From assembly GCA_965246905.1 (NCBI GenBank), contig CBDFFZ010000002.1, positions 186,001 to 250,000 of the forward strand: DNA of 64,000 bases. The letters run 5' to 3'. Positions 26,158-35,084 of this stretch are shown piece after piece. The notes under the pieces were generated by a model. The model searched no databases. It was not told where the DNA came from and saw nothing but the letters and a program-made list of their open reading frames with translations. This DNA comes from UBA1952 sp965246905. GTDB lineage: Bacteria > Bacteroidota > Bacteroidia > Chitinophagales > Chitinophagaceae. The stretch's first letter is position 1. Each line of letters starts with the position of its first letter. The position numbers and the translations under genes were made by a program.

Positions 26158-28026
26158 ATGCTTCAGGAATATGATGTGATTGTTGTAGGAGCAGGCCATG
26201 CAGGCTGCGAGGCCGCTGCCGCTGCTGCTAACATGGGTTCAATGGTTCTTTTAATTACCATGAATCTTCAAACTATTGCCCAAATGAGCTGTAATCCTGC
26301 AATGGGTGGCATAGCAAAAGGGCAAATTGTACGTGAAATTGATGCGCTCGGAGGATACAGCGGAATTGTCAGCGATAAAAGTACTATTCAATTCCGTATG
26401 CTCAATAAGAGCAAGGGTCCTGGCATGTGGAGCCCTCGTACTCAAAATGACCGGATGCTGTTCGCTGCAACGTGGCGGGAAATGCTTGAGCAAACTCCTA
26501 ATGTTCATTTTTGGCAGGATACCGTTAAAGAATTGATTGTTTCACGTGGAACAGTTGTCGGAGTAATTACAGGAATGGGGCAAAAAATATATAGCAAGGC
26601 GGTAGTACTGACAAACGGAACTTTTCTAAATGGCATAATTCATATAGGAGAGAAACAATTTGGCGGTGGCAGAATGAGTGAAAGCGCTGCATATGGAATA
26701 ACAGAACAACTTATAGACTTAGGATTTACCTCGGATAGATTAAAGACGGGCACACCGCCTCGCGTAGATGGCCGTAGCTTAGACTACAGTAAAATGGAAA
26801 TTCAAATGGGCGATGAGGAAGTAGTAGGCTTCTCCTATCTGCCAATTAAGAAAATTGCACCAAAAGAACAAAGGAATTGCTGGATCACTTATACATCAAG
26901 CGAGGTACATGATATCCTGAGATCAGGCTTTAACGAATCGCCTATGTACCAGGGAAGGATTAAAGGAAGCGGGCCAAGATATTGCCCAAGCATCGAGGAT
27001 AAAGTAAGCAGGTTTGCAGACAAAGACCGGCATCAATTGTTCGTAGAACCCGAAGGCTGGAGCACTGTAGAAATATATGTGAATGGATTCAGCACCTCTC
27101 TATCAGAAGAAGTTCAACATAAAGCACTCAAAAGTGTTCCTGGGTTTGAAAATTGCAGGTTTTTTCGGCCGGGGTATGCTATTGAATATGACTATTTCCC
27201 GCCTACACAGCTTAAATACAGCCTTGAAACCAAAAACGTAGAGAATTTGTTTTTTGCCGGACAAATAAACGGAACTACAGGGTATGAAGAAGCTGCCTGC
27301 CAGGGGTTGATGGCAGGCATTAATGCTCATAGAAAGGTGAATAGCCTTGATCCTGTAATTTTAGGACGAGACGAAGCGTATATAGGAGTATTGATTGATG
27401 ACTTGATCAATAAAGGAACAGAGGAACCATACCGCATGTTTACAAGCAGGGCGGAGTACCGCACATTGCTCAGGCAGGATAACGCTGATTTAAGGCTCAC
27501 TGCAATAGGGCATAAAATTGGACTGGCTTCAGATGAGCGGCTGGCGCTGGTAAATGCAAAGCGGGCTGAAGTTGCAAAAACGATTAAGGCATTACAGCAA
27601 TGTTCAGTAAGTCCGGAAGATGCCGAAGCTTTGCTGACAGATGCCGGTTATAACTCTCTGCCGGAAAAAGTAAAAGCAGCAAGAATGTTACTTCGGCCAA
27701 ATGTGCATATAAAAGAAATGCGCGATAAAATACCAGTCCTGAAAAACTTGCTTGTAAATGTTAGTGACCTGGTATTAGAGCAGGCAGAAATACAGTTGAA
27801 ATATGAAACTTACATTGAAAAGGAAAAAGAATTGGTAAAGCGGATGGCTCAGCTGGAAGGTCACCTGATTCCATTAAGCTTTAACTATGAGCAACTAACA
27901 GCATTAGGAACAGAAGCGAGGCAAAAACTAACGAAAATAAAGCCCGGAACACTGGGCCAGGCAAGCAGGATCAGCGGCATTAATCCATCTGATATCCAGA
28001 TACTTATGGTACACATGGGCCGCTGA
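26158..28026 (+). CDS. mnmG: tRNA uridine-5-carboxymethylaminomethyl modification enzyme MnmG (GidA)
   Basis: The 622-residue FAD enzyme works with MnmE to modify the wobble uridine of several tRNAs. Visible landmarks are the FAD motif VIVVGAGHAGCEAA (residues about 6-20), QMSCNPAMGGIAKG, LTNGTFLNG, LKTGTPPRVDGRS, INGTTGYEEAACQGL and the C-terminal MnmE-binding helices (ISGINPSDIQILM). The ATG at 26158 is preferred over an in-frame TTG at 26152. Two parS-type sites flank or interrupt the gene: one 27 bp upstream and one inside the coding sequence at 26538-26553, where it encodes part of IVSRGTV. recX follows after 10 bp. In many bacteria this gene is close to the replication origin, which agrees with the local signals. 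Confidence 0.95.
   Translation: MLQEYDVIVVGAGHAGCEAAAAAANMGSMVLLITMNLQTIAQMSCNPAMGGIAKGQIVREIDALGGYSGIVSDKSTIQFRMLNKSKGPGMWSPRTQNDRMLFAATWREMLEQTPNVHFWQDTVKELIVSRGTVVGVITGMGQKIYSKAVVLTNGTFLNGIIHIGEKQFGGGRMSESAAYGITEQLIDLGFTSDRLKTGTPPRVDGRSLDYSKMEIQMGDEEVVGFSYLPIKKIAPKEQRNCWITYTSSEVHDILRSGFNESPMYQGRIKGSGPRYCPSIEDKVSRFADKDRHQLFVEPEGWSTVEIYVNGFSTSLSEEVQHKALKSVPGFENCRFFRPGYAIEYDYFPPTQLKYSLETKNVENLFFAGQINGTTGYEEAACQGLMAGINAHRKVNSLDPVILGRDEAYIGVLIDDLINKGTEEPYRMFTSRAEYRTLLRQDNADLRLTAIGHKIGLASDERLALVNAKRAEVAKTIKALQQCSVSPEDAEALLTDAGYNSLPEKVKAARMLLRPNVHIKEMRDKIPVLKNLLVNVSDLVLEQAEIQLKYETYIEKEKELVKRMAQLEGHLIPLSFNYEQLTALGTEARQKLTKIKPGTLGQASRISGINPSDIQILMVHMGR
26538..26553. promoter_or_regulatory. parS: parS-like partition site 2, inside mnmG
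   Basis: TGTTTCACGTGGAACA matches the degenerate parS consensus TGTTYCACGTGRAACA at all 16 positions and is nearly palindromic. It lies within the mnmG coding sequence, 422 bp from site 1. Conserved ParB should nucleate here. Confidence 0.85.
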
Positions 28027-28036
28027 CGCAGAAATA

Positions 28037-28492
28037 ATGGATCTACAAACGGCTATATATCGCTACTGCAATTACCAGGAACGAAGCCAACAGGAAGTAA
28101 GAGACAAGCTGTACCAGCTTGGAGCTTCTCCTGCGGAAGCTGAGAACCTTATTGCCGAGCTGATTGAAAAGAATCTTTTAAATGAAGAGCGTTATGCGCG
28201 ATCCTTTGCACGAGGAAGATTCCGGATAAAGCAATGGGGCAGGATAAAAATTACACAACATTTAAAGCAACAACGCGTTTCAGATTATTGCATTAAAGCC
28301 GGCCTGTCCGAAATTGATGCCGAAGCGTATTATAAAGTATTAATGAGGCTTACAGGTATAAAATGGCATGAATTAAGGAAAGAGCGTAGTCAATCCTTAA
28401 GAAAAGGAAAAACCTTCCGGTTTTTACAGCAGCGTGGTTTTGAATCGGCTTTGATAACCGAAGCGATTTCAGAAACGATAAACGCCATATAG
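28037..28492 (+). CDS. recX: Regulatory protein RecX
   Basis: The 151-residue basic, helical protein fits RecX, which binds RecA filaments and restrains recombination. Three-helix repeats are visible: YCNYQERSQQEVRDKLYQLG, LIEKNLLNEERYARSFARGR, and WGRIKITQHLKQQRVSDYCI, followed by a fourth repeat ending FLQQRGFESALITEAI. Length is usual for Bacteroidota RecX. It follows mnmG after 10 bp and is probably cotranscribed; recA itself is not in the window. A promoter box for the next gene (apaG) lies shortly after the stop. Confidence 0.85.
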   Translation: MDLQTAIYRYCNYQERSQQEVRDKLYQLGASPAEAENLIAELIEKNLLNEERYARSFARGRFRIKQWGRIKITQHLKQQRVSDYCIKAGLSEIDAEAYYKVLMRLTGIKWHELRKERSQSLRKGKTFRFLQQRGFESALITEAISETINAI

Positions 28493-28510
28493 GTGCCCCC
28501 AAACAATCCT

Positions 28511-28518
28511 TATATTTA
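28511..28518 (+). promoter_or_regulatory. Bacteroidota-type -7 box for apaG
   Basis: TATATTTA, a TAnnTTTA variant, lies 17 bp before the apaG ATG. Confidence 0.35.
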
Positions 28519-28535
28519 CCTAAAATAAAGCACTG

Positions 28536-28922
28536 ATGGTGCAGCAGATAACTGAAGGAGTAAGTATTACCGTAGAGACATTTTACCAACCTGCCCAAAG
28601 CAATCCGCTCAACGGGGAATACCTCTTTGCCTATAAAATAACTATTGAAAATGGCTCTGCCGTGCCGGTAAAGCTATTGCGCCGCTATTGGAAGATAGCA
28701 GATAGCAATGGCTCATTCCGCGAGGTAGAAGGAGAAGGAGTTGTGGGACAGCAGCCGCTGATAGAGCCGGATGGTAGCTATCAGTACATATCCGCCTGTA
28801 ATTTGAGAAGCGAAATGGGTAAAATGTGGGGATTCTACCAAATGGAAAACGGGTATAACAAGCGTCTGTTTAATGTTGCGATTCCTGAATTTCAAATGAT
28901 TGCACCTTTTAAGATGAATTAG
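28536..28922 (+). CDS. apaG: ApaG-domain protein
   Basis: The 128-residue protein is a single ApaG domain with an immunoglobulin-like fold. Typical stretches are GVSITVETFYQP, YLFAYKITIEN, LLRRYWKIADSNG, VEGEGVVGQQPLIEPDGSYQ (residues about 69-88), and MWGFYQMENG. ApaG proteins are linked to divalent cation resistance and, in some bacteria, bind pyrophosphate; the exact role is unclear. No signal peptide, so cytoplasmic. Length is standard. It has its own promoter-like box and is followed by the leader of typA; the gap of 297 bp to typA contains no other gene that I can support. Confidence 0.88.
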   Translation: MVQQITEGVSITVETFYQPAQSNPLNGEYLFAYKITIENGSAVPVKLLRRYWKIADSNGSFREVEGEGVVGQQPLIEPDGSYQYISACNLRSEMGKMWGFYQMENGYNKRLFNVAIPEFQMIAPFKMN

Positions 28923-29095
28923 ATGCACGTGCTCATTTCAGGTTATAGCATGGGTTCGTAAATACCCTGAAGATCGAGTGTTTTAAGGCTACTCTGAATA
29001 AGCTGTAATAGGCGTTAGCAACCATCAACCAGAAGCATAACACTTACACGGGAAATTAATAACGCATGGAAAACGCCCCACATGCTAATAATCCT

Positions 29096-29103
29096 TACCT
29101 TTG
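29096..29103 (+). promoter_or_regulatory. Bacteroidota-type -7 box for typA
   Basis: TACCTTTG matches TAnnTTTG and lies 116 bp before the ATG, giving typA a leader of about 110 nt. No -33 element was evident. Confidence 0.45.
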
Positions 29104-29219
29104 CGCGCCGTAAGCGGTTAGTGGCTTAATATATACCATACTTCGCGATTTGCTTCTTCCGGGATTACCTCATTTATTTAAGTAAAAATTCCCTGCGGCA
29201 TACGCAGCTCAACAAGTTT

Positions 29220-31031
29220 ATGAATTTAAGAAACATCGCCATCATCGCGCACGTTGACCATGGCAAAACCACACTCGTAGATAAGATCATCCACGCCACC
29301 AAAGTATTCCGTGACAACCAGGAGACCGGTGAACTGATTATGGATAGCAATGACCTGGAGCGTGAGCGCGGCATTACTATTCTTGCAAAAAACATCTCCG
29401 TTACCTATAAGGATACGAAGATCAATGTAATTGACACCCCTGGTCACGCCGACTTTGGCGGTGAGGTAGAGCGTGTACTGAAGATGGCAGATGGCGTATT
29501 GCTGCTGGTAGATGCCTTTGAAGGCCCGATGCCGCAAACGCGTTTTGTGCTACAGAAAGCCCTGAATCTGGGTCTTTGCCCGATTGTAGTGATCAATAAG
29601 GTAGATAAGCCAAACTGCCGGCCTGATGAAGTGCATGATGCTGTATTTGAGCTTTTCTTCCAGCTGGATGCTACGGAAGAGCAACTGAACTTTACTACCC
29701 TGTATGGTTCTTCCAAGATGGGCTGGTTCAATACCGAAAATGTACAAACCCCGGATATTACCCCTTTGCTGGATGCCATCCTGGAAAAAGTTCCTTCACC
29801 AAAAGTATCCGAAGGTACCCTGCAATTGCAGATAACTTCGCTCGATTATTCTACCTTCCTGGGCCGTATTGCAATTGGCCGTGTAGCACGTGGCGTAATT
29901 AAGGAAGGTCAGCCGGTACAGCTTGCAAAAGTGGATGGTTATTTCGTAAAGGGCCGGGTAAAAGAGCTTTATGTATTTGAAGGCATGGGCAAAAAGCGCG
30001 TTACGGAAGTAGCCGCCGGCGATATATGCGCAGTTGTAGGCATCGAGAATTTCCAGATCGGTGAAACGATCTGTGATTACGAAAATCCTGAGCCGCTGGA
30101 GATCATCCCGATCGATGAGCCTACCATGAATATGCAGTTCTCCATCAACAATTCACCTTTCTTTGGTAAAGAAGGCAAGTTTGTAACGAGCCGCAACCTC
30201 CGCGACCGACTAATGAAGGAGCTTGAAAAGAACCTGGCCCTCCGCGTTTCTGAAACAGATGATGCCGATAAATTCATGGTCTATGGCCGGGGTATCCTCC
30301 ACCTTTCTGTATTAATCGAAACAATGCGCCGCGAAGGCTATGAGCTTACTGTTGGTCAGCCGCAGGTAATAACCAAGCTGATTAATGGCAAGAAGCATGA
30401 GCCGTTTGAAGTACTGGTAGTAGATGTGCCTGCAGAATATAGCGGTAAAGTAATTGACCTTGTAACCCAGAAGAAAGGCGAAATGCTGATCATGGAGACA
30501 AAGGGAGAAATGCAGCACCTCGAGTTTGATATGCCGAGCCGCGGACTTTTGGGCATGCGCTCGCAGATGCTTACCAATACTGCCGGTGAGGCGGTAATGG
30601 CGCACCGTTTCAGCGAATACAAACCCTGGAAAGGACCTATTCCCGGTCGCAGCAATGGTGTACTGATCTCTAAGAATACGGCTTCGACTACCGGCTACTC
30701 TATGGATAAGCTGCAGGATCGCGGATCATTCTTTATCGATGCCGGCCAGGAAGTGTATTCAGGCCAGATCATCGGTGAGCATATTAAGCCGGGCGATCTG
30801 ATCGTAAATGCTACAGAGCCTAAAAAGCTGACCAATATGCGTGCTTCCGGTACGGATGATGCCAACCGAATTGCACCGAAAATACAGTTCAGCCTCGAAG
30901 AGTGCATGGAGTATATACAGCAGGATGAGTGCATCGAAGTAACTCCACAAAATATCCGCCTGCGTAAAATACAGCTTGATGAAAATGACCGTGCGAAGTT
31001 CTCGAAGATGATGAAGACAGAAGCTTCTTAA
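29220..31031 (+). CDS. typA: Ribosome-binding GTPase TypA/BipA
   Basis: The 603-residue translational GTPase shows the G1 motif AHVDHGKTTL (residues 9-18), the switch I region RERGITILAKN, G3 DTPGHADFGGE, and G4 NKVDKPNCRPDEV with D/E residues typical of TypA. Domains II, III and V follow, along with the TypA-specific C-terminal domain (SMDKLQDRGSFFIDAGQEVY; NMRASGTDDANRIAPK). TypA aids 50S ribosome assembly and growth under stress, notably cold. The gene is monocistronic: a -7 box lies 116 bp upstream and a perfect terminator lies downstream. Nothing is unusual about its length or motifs. Confidence 0.95.
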   Translation: MNLRNIAIIAHVDHGKTTLVDKIIHATKVFRDNQETGELIMDSNDLERERGITILAKNISVTYKDTKINVIDTPGHADFGGEVERVLKMADGVLLLVDAFEGPMPQTRFVLQKALNLGLCPIVVINKVDKPNCRPDEVHDAVFELFFQLDATEEQLNFTTLYGSSKMGWFNTENVQTPDITPLLDAILEKVPSPKVSEGTLQLQITSLDYSTFLGRIAIGRVARGVIKEGQPVQLAKVDGYFVKGRVKELYVFEGMGKKRVTEVAAGDICAVVGIENFQIGETICDYENPEPLEIIPIDEPTMNMQFSINNSPFFGKEGKFVTSRNLRDRLMKELEKNLALRVSETDDADKFMVYGRGILHLSVLIETMRREGYELTVGQPQVITKLINGKKHEPFEVLVVDVPAEYSGKVIDLVTQKKGEMLIMETKGEMQHLEFDMPSRGLLGMRSQMLTNTAGEAVMAHRFSEYKPWKGPIPGRSNGVLISKNTASTTGYSMDKLQDRGSFFIDAGQEVYSGQIIGEHIKPGDLIVNATEPKKLTNMRASGTDDANRIAPKIQFSLEECMEYIQQDECIEVTPQNIRLRKIQLDENDRAKFSKMMKTEAS

Positions 31032-31054
31032 AGTTCAGGAAGCATCAAGAATAT

Positions 31055-31086
31055 AAAAAAGGCAGCCGGTTTGGCTGCCTTTTTTC
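31055..31086 (+). terminator. Rho-independent terminator behind typA
   Basis: AAAAAAGGCAGCC (31055-31067) pairs with GGCTGCCTTTTTT (31073-31085) around GGTTT, 24 bp after the typA stop. Confidence 0.92.
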
Positions 31087-31274
31087 ATTTGGCGGAGATT
31101 GTACAGCCATTTTATTGAGAAATTCACAATCAAAGAGTCCTGATGACAACAGCAAGCATATTATAGGAACATTTTCAAACATAGAGATGACATAAATGAC
31201 TATTCAATATAGCTGCTGATCGTTTTATCTTTAGCATCTGATAATATCATCCGTCTATAAATAGGGATCACTTT

Positions 31275-33128
31275 ATGAAGACATTCTTTACATTAATATT
31301 CACCTGCGCCATTCTATCTGCCGCAGGCAAAAATACCTTTCAGAAACTAACCGAAGTAAATACTTGCTGGAAAGCCCAAAGCGACATCAATCCTGCACAA
31401 CTGCCTTCTGTTCATCCGCGAAGCGAAAAAGAATGGATACGGCTGCACCTGCAATTGGTAGAGCAAACGCTGCGCAGCCGCAGCACCGCAAACCTTACAC
31501 CGGCTCAAAAGGCGGCCCGCCTTACAGATCTGGACCATTTGCATCAATACTGGCAGGCCGGAGCTTTTCCCATCAATGAAGATTATGCTTACCATACACC
31601 CATTTTTATAGATAAGCACAATAATTTTTGCGCAGTAGGCTATCTTGTAAAAGCCTCCGGCCACGAAGCTATTGCGCGAATGATTGCCGCCAGAACCAAT
31701 CTTGCCTATGTAAAAGAAATGCACTACCCGGAGCTCGATACCTGGGCAGCCCGGAACGGATTTACCAAAGATGAGCTTGCATGGATACAGCCCAGCTACC
31801 CGGCGGTAGATTATGCTGTGGCAATAGGTAAAGGCGTAAATGGAGAAGTGCGGGAGTTGTTGGCCGATGGCGATACACTATACACCGGCGGCAGCTTTAC
31901 GAAAGCAGACAGTACAATAGATGCGGCTAATATTGCATTCGTTACCGAAAACAGCGGTACTTATACCTGGCACAGCATGGGCACCGGCGTAAACGGACCG
32001 GTAAATGCCATTGCAAAATACCAAAACAGGATATACATAGCCGGAGCTTTCAGCATGGCGGGTGATAGTGTGATGCACAATGTTGCTTACTGGGAAGGCG
32101 GCCGCTGGCATAGCCCCGGCTGCCTGTTTGGCGAAGTGCATGATCTGGCGGTTCTTGGCAATACGCTCTATGCGGCCGGCTCGTTCGATATCTGCGCTTC
32201 GCTGACTAATATAAATTTTGCGGCCTTAGGTGTTAATGGATGGCAGCAACTGCCCGGTTTAAGTGGTCACGTTAATACGCTCGAAGTTATGGATACCAGT
32301 CTCGTGCTCGGCGGTGCCTTCCATTATGGCGCTGATACGGTGAATGCGATAAAATGGAGCCTGAATGGCGGCTTCCGGAAATTTGCGTTAAGCACACGCA
32401 ACGAAGTGAACGATTTTGAATTTTATAAAGATACCCTCTACGCAGCCTGCAAATGGATGCCGGGCGGAGATAGCACCCTGCTGTTCCTTAAGTTGCGCAA
32501 TGATACCTGGGACAGTACCTTCCGGCTGAATTATCAGCAGATGATCATGGGCAAATATCTGGGCACGGGTATCTCACTCAATACTTTGTTGGCAGGAGAT
32601 AACCATCTAATGCTCGGGGGGAGCTTTGTTGGTAACTCGGGCATGACGAGTGTGAGCAATTGTATAGACTTTACGCCGGCTATTAGTGGCGGCCGGTATT
32701 ATTATGGCACCGGTAATTGGTTTGAGGTGGATAGTACCATCCATAAAATGATCTATTTCAAAGGAGATCTCATTGCCGGTGGCAGTTTTAAAAGGAGCGG
32801 CTTTCCGCACCCGCAGATTGGCGGAGCATTATTAAATGGTATCGGTAAGCGTAAGAAGTACGCATCTGCTGTGAATATAGTAAAAGCCGGGGATGATATT
32901 ATGATTTATCCTAATCCTGCGGCACCCGGTGCTTTGATTAATATAAAAAGTGGTCTTAATGCAACCGACTATACGCTCATGGATAATGCCGGACGGATCA
33001 TAATAAGCGGTGATATGAAAGAAGCTACACCATCTACGCTGAAAATGCCGCAAGCTACGGGCATTTATCTTTTAAAGCTGAATAACAAGGCTGGGAAAAG
33101 TATTATACAGCGTATTACGATCCGCTAA
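31275..33128 (+). CDS. T9SS-exported beta-propeller-like protein
   Basis: The 617-residue protein starts with a short signal peptide (MKTFFTLIFTCAILSAAG). An N-terminal helical domain common in Bacteroidota T9SS cargo follows (residues 50-175): FCAVGYLVKASGHEAIARMI and ARNGFTKDELAWIQPSYP are typical. Residues 180-520 contain repeats of the form 'LYTGGSFTKAD', 'IYIAGAFSMAGDSV', 'LYAAGSFDIC' and 'LVLGGAFHYGAD', which suggest a beta-propeller-like body. The T9SS sorting domain begins at IMIYPNPAAPGALI (about residue 540). It should be displayed on or released from the cell surface. A TATCTTTA box at 31226-31233 may be its promoter. Function unknown, perhaps ligand binding. Confidence 0.82.
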   Translation: MKTFFTLIFTCAILSAAGKNTFQKLTEVNTCWKAQSDINPAQLPSVHPRSEKEWIRLHLQLVEQTLRSRSTANLTPAQKAARLTDLDHLHQYWQAGAFPINEDYAYHTPIFIDKHNNFCAVGYLVKASGHEAIARMIAARTNLAYVKEMHYPELDTWAARNGFTKDELAWIQPSYPAVDYAVAIGKGVNGEVRELLADGDTLYTGGSFTKADSTIDAANIAFVTENSGTYTWHSMGTGVNGPVNAIAKYQNRIYIAGAFSMAGDSVMHNVAYWEGGRWHSPGCLFGEVHDLAVLGNTLYAAGSFDICASLTNINFAALGVNGWQQLPGLSGHVNTLEVMDTSLVLGGAFHYGADTVNAIKWSLNGGFRKFALSTRNEVNDFEFYKDTLYAACKWMPGGDSTLLFLKLRNDTWDSTFRLNYQQMIMGKYLGTGISLNTLLAGDNHLMLGGSFVGNSGMTSVSNCIDFTPAISGGRYYYGTGNWFEVDSTIHKMIYFKGDLIAGGSFKRSGFPHPQIGGALLNGIGKRKKYASAVNIVKAGDDIMIYPNPAAPGALINIKSGLNATDYTLMDNAGRIIISGDMKEATPSTLKMPQATGIYLLKLNNKAGKSIIQRITIR

Positions 33129-33622
33129 AGGACACGCCCTGAAAAGATCTGATTTATATAGGTCGCCGGCCTTAAAAATTTATCCAATAGCTTACGCATC
33201 TATTTAATACTTCAATTATTGTTTTAATGAAATTTTCATCCCGAGACATTTTGTATAATAATGGCGCCAAATGAATTTAGATAAATAATTAAGGAAGTGT
33301 GTTTGATATAAAACCTATAAGGCGCGTTAACGTTATAAATTCTGCCAAATATTTAAGCCAGTAGCTAATTAGCAAATGCCATTTAAAAAAATCAAATGGT
33401 TTGCCCGTTATTGAACGTATCCTGGTTTTTGAGCAGCTTTATATAAACCAAACACCTTTTGCGGGGGCGCGTTGATCATAATTTCACGTTTAGCATAACG
33501 ATTCCGCTTCATGAGAAGCCCCGTGATTACGAGTAAGGCGACATTGGTTTTTTATTGTTAATCGTTGTATTGGTTGTATAGAAATAGTGTCCTGCTTCAC
33601 TAATCGGAATTTGCGTTTTCAC
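33129..33622 (+). other. AT-rich intergenic stretch, no gene seen
   Basis: I find no credible reading frame and no terminator here. A short inverted repeat (CCATTT...AAATGG near 33380-33400) is the only structure noted. Confidence 0.3.
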
Positions 33623-33750
33623 TCGTCCGCGTTTGCAACGCGGATGCTGCTGGCGAGGCTTTTGCAAAGCCGGTAAAAGGGATAATCCTTGCGTCACAGA
33701 CGTTATGCCGGGTGCATCTGCGTTGCAAACGCGGACGAGGCGGGATAATC
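33623..33750. repeat. Inverted-repeat element, copy 1 of a dispersed repeat
   Basis: A 24-bp arm at 33623-33646 (starts TCGTCCGCGTTTGCAACG) pairs with 33715-33738 with one mismatch, giving a 116-bp hairpin-capable element. Its right part, 33682-33750 (69 bp), recurs at 34910-34978 in direct orientation with four mismatches. The two copies flank the NmrA-family gene. No coding sequence is inside, so a small non-autonomous repeat is likely. Confidence 0.65.
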
Positions 33751-33807
33751 TGTATTAGTTCAGCGTTGCTTGTCGCACAGTAACAACGGGTCAATGATGC
33801 TTCAATT

Positions 33808-33859
33808 GCTTAACCACGGCATTCATCTGCCTGGTAGTGCAAAATCCCATGTTATAGCC
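33808..33859 (-). repeat. Degenerate attC-like site behind the NmrA-family gene
   Basis: On the minus strand, shortly after the stop codon, the sequence begins CTATAAC ATGGGATTTTGC, closely matching the first arm of the larger repeats at 42195-42347 and 43086-43285. It ends in GTTAAGC, which fits the integron core GTTRRRY. The arms pair poorly, so this is a tentative call. Confidence 0.3.
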
Positions 33860-33870
33860 AGTGATTCTTA

Positions 33871-34740
33871 TCATTCGGTGAGTGCCTTTCTGTTATCACT
33901 TATAAATTGTTCAAACGTTATTGGTTGTCTATTGATAATTTTATTTACCCAGTCGGTTGTCTCAGGCTCTTTTTGAAATCTTGGGAAATAGTGAAGCATG
34001 ATCATTACAAGAATTAACATTGTTGGTATTTTTTCCTTTCGTTTGGTAAGGAAAAAACCCATTAAGCTGGGCGATTTAAATCGAATTTCAATTCCTAAGC
34101 CATGGCTTAAAGCGCTTGCCATTTCCGAAAAGGTGAGCTTCTCTTTACAAGTAAGTTCGTATGATTTGTTTATATGCTGCGATATGTTTGATAAAATAGT
34201 TGCAGAAACGGCACCAATGTCACGAACATCTACAAGCGTAAATTTTACATTGCCGGCAGGTAGATAAATTATTTTATTATTCACCAAGTCGTTATGAAGT
34301 GTTGTCATAAAGTTTTGCATAAAATATGCTGGCCGTAAGAATGTGTAATTTATTTTGCTGTCGACAATTAATTTTTCAATTTTATGGTGCGGAATTATTT
34401 TACTTTTCTCTACTCCCTGAACTGATAAGAAAACAATATGCTTCACACCTATGCGTATGCAGGTGTCAATAATGGGTTTAAAATATTTTTCTACTGCCGC
34501 CAATTGTGGTGGTCGTAATAAAAAAAGGATATCAAAGCCTTTCAATGCAGTCCCGTAAGTGATAGGATCAGTAAAGTCAAATTGAAAAAATTTAATTCTG
34601 AAGTCGGCTAGTCCAATTTTATCTGTGTTTATGTCTCTTACTCCTGCGTAAAGGTCAAGTTGATGGTCAATTTTTTGCAAAGAGTTCAATACTTCTCTTC
34701 CTACATTTCCGGTCGCGCCTGTAATTAAAACTTTTGTCAT
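33871..34740 (-). CDS. NmrA-family NAD(P)-binding protein
   Basis: The 289-residue protein has an N-terminal Rossmann motif (VLITGATGNVGREVL, residues 4-18), LYAGVRD, FQFDFTDP, FLLRPPQ, HIVFLSVQGVEKS and TFLRPAYFMQNF. These fit the NmrA/HSCARG-like atypical short-chain dehydrogenases that sense NAD(P) or reduce small substrates. No signal peptide, so cytoplasmic. The gene is AT-rich and stands alone in a repeat-rich region: an attC-like remnant follows its stop, and a fragment related to the array repeats plus a 69-bp dispersed repeat lie upstream. It therefore looks like a single acquired cassette. Substrate unknown. Confidence 0.82.
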   Translation of the reverse strand: MTKVLITGATGNVGREVLNSLQKIDHQLDLYAGVRDINTDKIGLADFRIKFFQFDFTDPITYGTALKGFDILFLLRPPQLAAVEKYFKPIIDTCIRIGVKHIVFLSVQGVEKSKIIPHHKIEKLIVDSKINYTFLRPAYFMQNFMTTLHNDLVNNKIIYLPAGNVKFTLVDVRDIGAVSATILSNISQHINKSYELTCKEKLTFSEMASALSHGLGIEIRFKSPSLMGFFLTKRKEKIPTMLILVMIMLHYFPRFQKEPETTDWVNKIINRQPITFEQFISDNRKALTE

Positions 34741-34832
34741 ACAGTTTAGGAATTGTCTTTCCTGTCAGGGGAGTTGTTGGCAGTGGATATAATGAACAAG
34801 TATTGCTGTAGGTGTGGAATTCATTGACTGTC

Positions 34833-34910
34833 GAGCCCGGAAATGAAGCCTAATAAAGAAATGAAAGTACAAGTTAGCTAAAAGCCCAAGAGAATTCCGT
34901 CCAACCCGAA
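34833..34910 (-). repeat. Fragment of the array-type repeat
   Basis: About 78 bp (starting GAGCCCGGAAATGAAGCC on the plus strand) match the interior of the repeat at 43086-43285 (43131-43210) with scattered differences. It lies upstream of the NmrA-family gene and is interrupted by copy 2 of the 69-bp repeat. Both outer arms are missing. Confidence 0.6.
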
Positions 34911-34978
34911 TAATCCTTGCGTCACAGACGCTATACCGGGTGCATCCGCGTTGCAAACGCGGAAGAGGCGGGATAATC
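34910..34978. repeat. Copy 2 of the 69-bp dispersed repeat
   Basis: It matches 33682-33750 with four mismatches, in the same orientation, and contains the palindrome CCGCGTTGCAAACGCGG. The left hairpin arm of copy 1 is absent here. Confidence 0.7.
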
Positions 34979-35084
34979 CTTAGCGCTATCGCCCCCTTTA
35001 TTATCCCAGATACGCAAGAAATCTGCCTCCATCGCTGCCCCAGGCATCCCCCCAAACGACCTACAAACGCCTTTTGCAAAGGTA

